Shown: piece after piece, positions 58,028 to 64,000 of the stretch
Layout of the letters: every line of letters starts with the position of its first letter
Numbering within the stretch: the first letter of the stretch is position 1
NCBI RefSeq assembly: GCF_014145675.1
Contig: NZ_JACGZW010000011.1
Coordinates: 186,001-250,000, forward strand
Direction: 5' to 3'
From: Amycolatopsis dendrobii
GTDB lineage: Bacteria > Actinomycetota > Actinomycetes > Mycobacteriales > Pseudonocardiaceae
DNA: 64,000 nt
The notes under the pieces: model-generated
What the model saw: the letters and a program-made list of their open reading frames with translations, nothing else
Told to the model about the DNA's origin: nothing
The model's database searches: none
Program-made: the position numbers and the translations under genes

Positions 58028-59310
58028 CAGTCGCCCTCACCTCGCCGATACTGCGCACCATCCGCCTTCGGCGGCCGAAGTCGTTGCGACGCAACGGCTA
58101 GCACGATCAGCGTCACGAAGTGCGCGGTGTACGGGATCAAGTCGCTCGGCAGCGTGTCGTTGGTCCAGTAGATCGCGTACAGAATCCCAGCGCCGACGAC
58201 GCCGAGCGCAGCCGCGATCCAGCGCTTCCGGATCAGCTGCACGATCACGATGATCGCCAGCAGAATGACCGCGCCGTACAGCAGCGCCAGCACCGCGTCG
58301 CCACCACCGGCGAGTTGCAGACCGTCGGAGTACCCGAACAACGCGGCACCGCCGAGCAGCCCGCCCGGTCGCCAGTTGCCGAAGATCATCGCGGCCAGGC
58401 CGATGTACCCGCGGCCGTTCGTCTGGTTTTCCAGGTAGTCCGCCCCGCCCTTGAGCAGCACCAGCGAGGCGCCGCCCATGCCCGCGAACCCGCCGGAGAT
58501 CAGCACGCCGACGTACTTGTAGCGGTACACGTTCACGCCGAGCGACTCGGCCGCGACCGGGTTCTCGCCGCACGAACGCAGCCGCAGGCCGAACCGCGTG
58601 CGCCAGAGAATCCAGTAGCTCACCGGGATCAGCACGATCGCGATCATGGTCAGCGGCGCGACTCCGGTCACCAGCCCGCGCAGAATGCCCGCGACATCGG
58701 ACAATCCGACGCGCTGCTGGTCTTCCAGCGACCCCAGCCAGTCCGACAGCCCGGCCGCCGAATAGGTGTCGAATTTCGGCACCGGCGGCGACTGGCGCGG
58801 GTTGCCCGACAGCGGTTCGAAAATCAGGTTCGCCAGATACTTCGCGACGCCGAGCCCGAGCAGGTTGATCGCGACACCGGAGACGATGTGGTTGACGTTG
58901 AACGTCACCGTCGCCACCGCGTGCAGCAGTCCGCCCAGCGCGCCGAACGCGATCGCGGCCAGCAGGCCGACCCACGCGCCGCCGTAATAAGCGCCCCAGG
59001 CCGCACCCCAGGTGCCGAGGATCATCATGCCTTCGAGGCCGATGTTGATCACGCCCACGCGCTCGGCCCACAGCCCGCCCAGCGCACACAGCAGGATCGG
59101 CAGCGCCAGCCGCAGCGCGGTCGACGCGGTGTTGCTGGACGTCAGCGCCGAAACACCGGTTGCGTACGACGCGGTCGACATGACCGCGATCGCGACCACG
59201 GCCCAGATCACGCCGCGCAGCCAGCCGGGGATCCGCGGCCGCTTGCGCTTGATCGGCATCGGCGTCCCGGACTCCGGACCCGGCCGGGAGAACTCCGTCG
59301 TGGTGGTCAC
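58027..59310 (-). CDS. nucleoside ABC transporter permease (second)
   Basis: A 427-residue permease of the branched-chain/ribose type with about 10 helices. RVGVINIGLEGMMILG is the conserved family loop, and the ILWRTRFGLRLRSCGENPVAAESLGV segment (quoted in part) contacts the ATPase. A roughly 40-residue basic N-terminus precedes the first helix. The GTG start overlaps the first permease stop as GTGA. It pairs with that permease beneath the BMP lipoprotein to import nucleosides. Confidence 0.92.
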   Translation of the reverse strand: MTTTTEFSRPGPESGTPMPIKRKRPRIPGWLRGVIWAVVAIAVMSTASYATGVSALTSSNTASTALRLALPILLCALGGLWAERVGVINIGLEGMMILGTWGAAWGAYYGGAWVGLLAAIAFGALGGLLHAVATVTFNVNHIVSGVAINLLGLGVAKYLANLIFEPLSGNPRQSPPVPKFDTYSAAGLSDWLGSLEDQQRVGLSDVAGILRGLVTGVAPLTMIAIVLIPVSYWILWRTRFGLRLRSCGENPVAAESLGVNVYRYKYVGVLISGGFAGMGGASLVLLKGGADYLENQTNGRGYIGLAAMIFGNWRPGGLLGGAALFGYSDGLQLAGGGDAVLALLYGAVILLAIIVIVQLIRKRWIAAALGVVGAGILYAIYWTNDTLPSDLIPYTAHFVTLIVLAVASQRLRPPKADGAQYRRGEGD

Positions 59311-60404
59311 ACCGCACCGCCTTCCGCGACCGAGGCGCCCTTGCGGCCGTTGCCGGCGAGCGCCCTGCCCACCCTGCGCTGTTCCGCGGCGAGGTCGGCC
59401 CGGCGCACGATCTCGTACGCCACGACGACCGAGAGCACGATGATGCCCTGCATGATCGTCGCGATCTCCTTGGACACGTTGATCTGCTCCAGCGACACCG
59501 CGGAGGTGTCCAGGAACGCCCACAGCAGCGCGCCGAACGCGATGCCGCCGGGGTGGTTGCGGCCGAGCAGCGCGACCGCGATGCCGGTGAAGCCGTACAT
59601 CTGGGTCGCGGTGATGCCGTAGCTGTAGTCACGGCCGAGCAGTTCCGGCATGGCGACCAGACCGGCCACCGCACCGGACAGCAGCATCGCGATGAGCGTC
59701 ATCTTCTTCGCGCTCACGCCACCGGCCGCGGCCGCCGTCGCGGACTCGCCGCTCGCCTTCAGCTCGAAGCCGAACCGGGTGCGGTTCAGCATGAACCAGT
59801 ACGCGCCGCCGATCACGATCGCGATGAACACGAACCCGAACAGCGTGCCCGACCCCAGCGGGATGCCCGGGATCCGGCCGGACGGCGCGATCACCCTGGT
59901 CCCGATGTTGTTGCCGGTCTGCACGCCGAACTGGTCGGCGTTGATCAGGAACGCGATGATGCCCGCGACGATCGAGTTCAGCATGATCGTCGAGATGACC
60001 TCGCTGACGCCGCGGGTCACCTTGAGCACCGCCGGGATCGTCGCGTACAGCGCCCCGGAAACGATGGCCACCAGCAAGATCACGATGGTGTGGATGACCG
60101 GCGGCAGCTGCAGCGCCCCGCCGATGATCGCGGCGACCACCGCGGCGAACCGGTACTGGCCCTCGACGCCGATGTTGAACAGGTTCATCTGGAACCCGAT
60201 CGCCACCGCGAGGCCGGACAGGTAGTACACCGTCGCGAGGTTCACCGTGTCGACCGCGGTGGAACCCTTGAACAGCTGGCCGATCATCGTCCCGTACGCC
60301 TGCAATGGGTCGGCACCGGAGATGACGAGCGCGATCGCGGACAGGATCACTGCGAACGCGATCGCGAGCAGAGGCGGCAACAGCCGCGTGCGCCACGAAC
60401 TCAT
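59307..60404 (-). CDS. nucleoside ABC transporter permease (first)
   Basis: A 365-residue permease with about 10 helices, beginning with a short basic N-terminus and the first helix PLLAIAFAVILSAIALV. QMNLFNIGVEGQYRF is the conserved loop of the YufP/BmpC-like group, and FGFELKASGESATAA faces the ATPase. The ATG overlaps the ATPase stop (ATGA). It belongs to the same nucleoside uptake system as the BMP lipoprotein upstream. Confidence 0.92.
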   Translation of the reverse strand: MSSWRTRLLPPLLAIAFAVILSAIALVISGADPLQAYGTMIGQLFKGSTAVDTVNLATVYYLSGLAVAIGFQMNLFNIGVEGQYRFAAVVAAIIGGALQLPPVIHTIVILLVAIVSGALYATIPAVLKVTRGVSEVISTIMLNSIVAGIIAFLINADQFGVQTGNNIGTRVIAPSGRIPGIPLGSGTLFGFVFIAIVIGGAYWFMLNRTRFGFELKASGESATAAAAGGVSAKKMTLIAMLLSGAVAGLVAMPELLGRDYSYGITATQMYGFTGIAVALLGRNHPGGIAFGALLWAFLDTSAVSLEQINVSKEIATIMQGIIVLSVVVAYEIVRRADLAAEQRRVGRALAGNGRKGASVAEGGAV

Positions 60405-61978
60405 GAGTCTTCACCTTCTTCGGCGCCGGTCATGGCGGAACCGAGTTCCTGCGGGGTGACGGTGGCCGGGTTCGCCTCGCTCACGAGCCGCCCGCGCAGC
60501 ATCACGCGAATGGTGTCGGACAACCCGATCAGCTCGTCGAGGTCCGCGGAAATCAGCAGCACGGCGAGGCCGTCGGCACGTGCCTGGCGGATCTGCTCCC
60601 AGATCAGCGCCTGCGCGCCGACGTCGACGCCGCGCGTCGGATGCGAAGCGATCAGCAGCACCGGGTTGCCGGACAGCTCGCGCCCGACGATCAGCTTCTG
60701 CTGGTTGCCGCCGGACAGCGCGGCGGCCGGAACGTCGATGCCGGGCGTGCGGACGTCGTACTCGCGCACGATCCGTTCGGTGTCCTCGCGCGCGCCCGCG
60801 ATGTTGAGCAGTTGCCCGCCGGACACCGGTTCCCGCGTCTGGTAGCCGAGAATCCGGTTGACCCACAACGGTTGCGTGAGCAGCAGGCTGTGCCGCGTGC
60901 GGTCCTCGGCGATGTAGCCGATGCCCGCCTCGCGCCGCGCCAGCGTGCCCAGCTTGACCAGGTCGTGCGTCTCGCCGTCCGGCGGCGTCAGCTCGATGTG
61001 GCCGCCGCTCGCCTTGCGCATCCCCATGATCGTCTCGACCAGTTCGGTCTGGCCGTTGCCCTCGACGCCCGCGATGCCGAGCACCTCGCCCGCGTGCACG
61101 GTGAAGGAGATGTCGTCGAGCACGTTGCGCTCGGACCCCTCGGCGGACAGCCGCAGCTCGCGTACCCGCAGAACCTCGCGGTCGGTCACCGTCGACTCGC
61201 GCGTCTCCGGGCTCGGCAGCTCCGAACCGACCATCATCTCGGCCAGCTCGCGGCTGGTGATCTTCTTCGGATCCGCGGTGCCGACCGTGGTGCCGCGCCG
61301 GATCACGGTGACCGTGTCGGCGATCGCGCGCACCTCGTCGAGCTTGTGCGAGATGAAGAGGAAGGTGTAGCCGTCGGCCTGCATTTCGCGGACGGTCGTG
61401 AACAGCGCGTCCACTTCCTGCGGCACGAGCACGGCGGTCGGCTCGTCGAGAATGATGATTTTCGCGCCGCGGTAAAGGACTTTGACGATCTCGACGCGCT
61501 GCCGGTCGGCGACGCCGAGTTCCTCCAGCAGCGTGTCCGGCTTCGCGTGCAGCCCGGTCCGCTTCGACAGTTCCGCCAAACGCGCTCGCGCCGCGCGGCC
61601 GATGCCGTGCAGTGCCTCCGCGCCGAGGAACACGTTTTCCGCGACGGTCAGATTGTCGGCGAGCATGAAGTGCTGGTGCACCATGCCGATTCCGGCGCGG
61701 ATGGCGTCCTGCGGGTTGCGCAGTCTCACCTCGCCGCCGTTGATGGCGATGCTGCCCTCGTCGGGCTGCTGCATCCCGTACAGGATCTTCATCAGGGTCG
61801 ACTTGCCCGCGCCGTTCTCGCCGCACAGCGCGTGCACCTCGCCCGCCGCCACGGTGAGGTTCACGTCGGAGTTCGCGACGACGCCGGGGAACCGTTTGGT
61901 GATCCCGGTCAGCTGGACGGCCGGCACGCCCCGGTCGGGGACGGCTTCGGCCTCGATCTCGGTCATCGGAGGGGACAT
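60401..61978 (-). CDS. nucleoside ABC transporter ATP-binding protein (two NBDs)
   Basis: A 525-residue ATPase with two fused nucleotide-binding domains, as in the RbsA/YufO group. The first has GENGAGKST and IILDEPTAVL but a degenerate signature (LGVADRQRVEI). The second has a degenerate Walker A (GVEGNGQTEL), a good signature LSGGNQQK and LLIASHPTRGVD. This asymmetry is normal for the family. The ATG at 61978 (MSPPM) is used; ATG 61966 is an alternative and neither has a strong ribosome binding site. A stem-loop separates it from the BMP lipoprotein gene. Confidence 0.92.
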   Translation of the reverse strand: MSPPMTEIEAEAVPDRGVPAVQLTGITKRFPGVVANSDVNLTVAAGEVHALCGENGAGKSTLMKILYGMQQPDEGSIAINGGEVRLRNPQDAIRAGIGMVHQHFMLADNLTVAENVFLGAEALHGIGRAARARLAELSKRTGLHAKPDTLLEELGVADRQRVEIVKVLYRGAKIIILDEPTAVLVPQEVDALFTTVREMQADGYTFLFISHKLDEVRAIADTVTVIRRGTTVGTADPKKITSRELAEMMVGSELPSPETRESTVTDREVLRVRELRLSAEGSERNVLDDISFTVHAGEVLGIAGVEGNGQTELVETIMGMRKASGGHIELTPPDGETHDLVKLGTLARREAGIGYIAEDRTRHSLLLTQPLWVNRILGYQTREPVSGGQLLNIAGAREDTERIVREYDVRTPGIDVPAAALSGGNQQKLIVGRELSGNPVLLIASHPTRGVDVGAQALIWEQIRQARADGLAVLLISADLDELIGLSDTIRVMLRGRLVSEANPATVTPQELGSAMTGAEEGEDS

Positions 61979-62000
61979 CCCGTTCTGTCGGAAACGCGTG

Positions 62001-62031
62001 AGGGCCCGGAAGGAAGATCCTTCCGAGCCCT
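62001..62031 (-). terminator. intra-operon stem-loop after BMP lipoprotein gene
   Basis: AGGGCTCGGAAGGA pairs with its complement (one mismatch) around a 3-nt loop, 16 bp after the lipoprotein stop and 23 bp before the ATPase start. Without a T-tract it is probably a partial terminator or an mRNA-stabilising hairpin, giving more binding protein than transporter. Confidence 0.6.
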
Positions 62032-62046
62032 GCCGCGTCATGAGCG

Positions 62047-63198
62047 TTACTTGGCCGGCTTGTCCGAAACCTTGATGGCACCGGAGACGATCTGGGCCTT
62101 GTACCCGTCGAGCACGTCCTTGATGTCGTCGACCTTGCCGCCGGAGGTCGAGTAGCCGACCCCGTCGGACTTGAGGTCGAAGCGCTTCGGCACCGTGCTC
62201 AGGTCGCCCTTCGCGACGGCCTGGAGGTACTCGAAGACCGCGACGTCGACGCGCTTGATCATCGAGGTGATGATGATGTCCTTGTCGGCGGCGACCGTCT
62301 TCTGGTTGTACTGGTCGGAGTCGACGCCGATGGCCAGCGCGTTGTTCTGCTTCGCCGCGTCGAACACGCCCTTACCGGAGGCGCCGGCAGCGTGGTAGAC
62401 GACGTCCGCGCCGCGGGAGATCTCCGCGGCCGCCTTCGCGTTGCCCTTCGGCGGGTCCTGGAAACCGGAGAAGTCGCCGGCGGGCGTCAGGTACTCGTCC
62501 TCGATCTTGATCTTGCTCGAAACGGCCTTCGCGCCCTGCAGGAAGCCGGCCTCGAACTTCTGGATCAGCGGGGTGTTCACGCCGCCGACGAAGCCGACGT
62601 GGCACTTCTTGCTCTTGTACGCGGCGGCGACGCCGGCCAGGAACGAGCCCTGCTCCTCGGCGAAGACCAGCGGCGTGACGTTCGGGAGGCTGATCGAGTC
62701 GTCGTCGACGATCGCGAACTTGGTGTTCGGGTACTTGGTGGCGACGGCCTTGACCGACTGCGCGTACGCGAAACCGACCGCGACGATCGGGTTCAGGCCC
62801 TGCTGCGCCATCTGCTCGAGCCGCTGCTGCTTGGCGGCTTCGCTCTCGCTCGCGCTCGCGGTGCTCTCGTTCACGGTCGGGACGCCCAGGTCGGACTTCG
62901 CCCGGTCGGTGCCCGCGGCGGCCGCGTCGTTGAAGGAAGCGTCACCGCGACCGCCGACGTCGAAGGCCAGGCCGACCTTGAGCTTGCTGCCGTCGACCTT
63001 GCCCGAGGCGGCGCTGCTGCTCGTGGCGGCGGCAGGCGCGGCGGGCGGCTTCGGGGCGGTGATGCAGTTCGAGCCCGCGTTGCCGTCCGAACCGGACGCG
63101 TTGTTCTTGCTTCCCCCGGTGTCCTTCGCGCACCCGGCCAGTGCAAGCACCCCAGCCATGGTCGCGGCGGCCAGCGCGGTTCCACGCATGCGACGCAA
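62047..63198 (-). CDS. BMP-family nucleoside-binding lipoprotein
   Basis: A 383-residue solute-binding lipoprotein of the basic membrane protein/Med family, which bind purine or pyrimidine nucleosides. The signal peptide ends in LALAGC (Cys23). KVGLAFDVGGRGDASFNDAA, the GVNTPLIQKFEAGFLQGA segment and VYHAAGASGKGVFDAA are family features (quoted in part). The TTG at 63198 is chosen because GGGAGGGAG lies about 8 nt upstream; the ATG at 63189 is 17 nt from that site. First gene of the nucleoside operon. Confidence 0.9.
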   Translation of the reverse strand: MRRMRGTALAAATMAGVLALAGCAKDTGGSKNNASGSDGNAGSNCITAPKPPAAPAAATSSSAASGKVDGSKLKVGLAFDVGGRGDASFNDAAAAGTDRAKSDLGVPTVNESTASASESEAAKQQRLEQMAQQGLNPIVAVGFAYAQSVKAVATKYPNTKFAIVDDDSISLPNVTPLVFAEEQGSFLAGVAAAYKSKKCHVGFVGGVNTPLIQKFEAGFLQGAKAVSSKIKIEDEYLTPAGDFSGFQDPPKGNAKAAAEISRGADVVYHAAGASGKGVFDAAKQNNALAIGVDSDQYNQKTVAADKDIIITSMIKRVDVAVFEYLQAVAKGDLSTVPKRFDLKSDGVGYSTSGGKVDDIKDVLDGYKAQIVSGAIKVSDKPAK

Positions 63199-63440
63199 CG
63201 TGTGTCTCCCTCCCCGCTGATCCAGCGGACGATCCAGGAACGGCCCGGTCACGGTCGCCGGGCTCAACTGGCAGACCGTACCCAACCGCCGGGTAACCGC
63301 CATAGGAACGGCACGCTACGTAACACAAACGTTTACTCGGAGGGTCGATCCGCGACCAATCCGGCGCCGACCGTGATCAAGAGCCGCCTCCCTGCCCGCC
63401 GCGATCACTCACCGTGGCCTCGCTTTCGCCCGGGAAACGT

Positions 63441-63491
63441 CCGTGAAGGACTCCTTGAGGGAATCCGATTCCCGGAAGGAGTCCTTCACGG
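63441..63491. repeat. 51-bp nested palindrome
   Basis: The outer arms CCGTGAAGGACTCCTT and their exact complement are 16 bp each. An inner GGGAATC/GATTCCC pair sits between them. It lies about 250 bp upstream of sdhC and about 245 bp upstream of the BMP gene. The GTGAAGGACTCC / GGAGTCCTTCAC type of palindrome looks like a dispersed element, but only one copy is in this window. Confidence 0.7.
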
Positions 63492-63507
63492 CCAGCTCAG
63501 ACGTGCT

Positions 63508-63533
63508 CCAGACCACACGTCCGAGTGGTCTGG
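63508..63533. promoter_or_regulatory. operator-like dyad upstream of sdhC
   Basis: Perfect 9-bp arms CCAGACCAC and GTGGTCTGG around an 8-nt spacer, followed by a further TCTGGTCT half-site near 63547. Its position about 210-235 bp before sdhC suggests a transcription-factor site, possibly for respiratory or carbon control. The regulator is unknown. Confidence 0.5.
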
Positions 63534-63743
63534 CGTGGTCACCGGTGTCTGGTCTGTCACAGAGAGGAACCCGGAGGTGAGCCGCGCGTATGGGTCGGGT
63601 CTAGCATCCATGCATCCACGCTCGATGGCCCCTGATCTCGGCACCGTCGCCGGAGTTGTCCCCAGTGGACCGACCCCGGCCGCGGGTGCGGACCTCACCG
63701 GTCACCCGGGCACGACAGTCATGACGTTGGAGGCCGTTCACCG

Positions 63744-64000
63744 ATGTCCACCACGGCGAGCACTGCCACCGAAAGCGGGGCAGGAGCTAGCGATCGGGCG
63801 GGTGCCTCACGCCGGCAGGGAACTTTCTACCGGGGCGACCCCGGCATGTGGTCCTGGGTGCTGCACCGCATCACCGGCGTGCTGACCTTTTTCTTCCTGT
63901 TCGTGCACGTGCTCGACACCGCGCTCGTGCGCGTGTCGCCGAACACCTACGACCAGGTCATCGAGACGTACAAGACGCCGATCGTGAACCTGCTCGAGGT
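63744..64000 (+). CDS. sdhC: succinate dehydrogenase cytochrome b556 subunit, 3' end outside window
   Basis: The first 85 residues of SdhC are visible and the frame is open at the window end. After a Ser/Thr/Ala-rich N-terminus, FYRGDPGMWSWVLHRITGV is the conserved quinone/heme-site segment, with the heme-proximal SWVLHRITG motif, followed by the first transmembrane helix LTFFFLFVHVLDTAL. GGAGG lies 10 nt before the ATG. SdhC anchors succinate dehydrogenase (complex II) to the membrane and passes electrons to menaquinone. sdhDAB are expected downstream. The gene is divergent from the nucleoside uptake operon across a 545-bp regulatory region. Confidence 0.92.
   Translation, partial: MSTTASTATESGAGASDRAGASRRQGTFYRGDPGMWSWVLHRITGVLTFFFLFVHVLDTALVRVSPNTYDQVIETYKTPIVNLLE

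Larger units (their letters stand above)
63199..63743. other. divergent control region between nucleoside operon and sdhC
   Basis: A 545-bp non-coding region between two divergent operons. On the minus strand TTGTGT and TATGGC, 18 bp apart (63300-63331 area), are a possible promoter for the BMP operon. For sdhC, TAGCAT at 63602-63607 is a possible -10. Two large palindromes (63441-63491 and 63508-63533) lie between them and are listed separately. No gene was recognised. Confidence 0.5.

Noticed and set aside
60411..62081. 556-codon minus-strand frame overlapping the nucleoside ATPase
   Set aside because: Off by one frame from the real ATPase; Arg/Gly-rich with no motifs.

Overview
The window is high-GC, gene-dense actinobacterial chromosome. 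Several features suggest a member of the Pseudonocardiaceae, probably Amycolatopsis or a close relative. These are the G/C third-position codon bias, many GTG and a few TTG starts, ATGA/GTGA stop-start overlaps, -10 boxes 6-7 nt before the start codon (leaderless mRNAs), orphan ESX/EspG-type secretion genes, Scr1-like helix-turn-helix regulators and LGFP repeats. The genus is inferred. No rRNA, tRNA, CRISPR array, insertion sequence or prophage was seen.

Layout. 1-2392: 3' part of an adenine-deaminase-like amidohydrolase plus a YczE/YitT-type membrane protein. 2367-9443 (minus): flavoprotein monooxygenase, alpha-hydroxy-acid oxidase, unusual cytochrome P450 and cation/proton antiporter, all tightly coupled, followed by an OmpR-type response regulator and its kinase. 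9577-12257: aldo/keto reductase under a MerR regulator with a textbook 19-bp-spacer promoter, a TetR regulator, and upp. 12659-20391 (minus): a secreted ALF-repeat protein, a 1272-aa ALF/coiled-coil protein with a toxin-like C-terminus, an AT-richer putative immunity gene, and an ALF/AbfB-like/LGFP cell-surface protein. 20672-25276: a tyrosine phosphatase, a DUF1707 protein, and deoC with two aldehyde dehydrogenase genes, the second a truncated pseudoenzyme. 25640-28756: an orphan ESX-like cassette (helical protein, DUF3558 lipoprotein, WXG/PPE-like protein, EspG). 28895-30123: small protein plus Scr1-like regulator.

30134-36382: DUF4232 protein, TetR, two tandem P450s with a 3Fe-4S ferredoxin, a methyltransferase divergent from a TetR with a doubled operator, and a DUF3995 protein. 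36509-42866: polyol/sugar ABC transporter with a zinc dehydrogenase and a divergent SorC-type regulator. 42737-45039: HxlR regulator, NADP-binding oxidoreductase and FAD monooxygenase. 45075-47237: an unrecognised three-gene cassette with an ADP-ribosyltransferase-like candidate, a helical protein and a membrane-anchored degenerate receiver. 47262-53802: DUF3516-type helicase, acidic conserved protein, SDR/TetR pair and MFS permease. 53914-63198: adenosine deaminase, a coiled-coil protein, and a nucleoside salvage operon (BMP lipoprotein, ABC ATPase, two permeases, cdd, deoA). From 63744: sdhC, running off the end.

How it works together. Nucleoside uptake and breakdown are shared between the BMP-ABC-cdd-deoA operon, add, upp and deoC-ALDH. 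The minus-strand oxidative cassette, the tandem P450s and the flavin enzymes are accessory oxidation units, each next to its own regulator. A 46-48 bp palindrome occurs four times at gene ends. It acts as a terminator-like hairpin and also supplies the stop codon of three genes. A one-base change in one copy removes the stop of a fourth gene. The best candidates for undescribed systems are the ALF-repeat toxin operon, the receiver-containing three-gene cassette and the oxidative cassette with its own two-component system.
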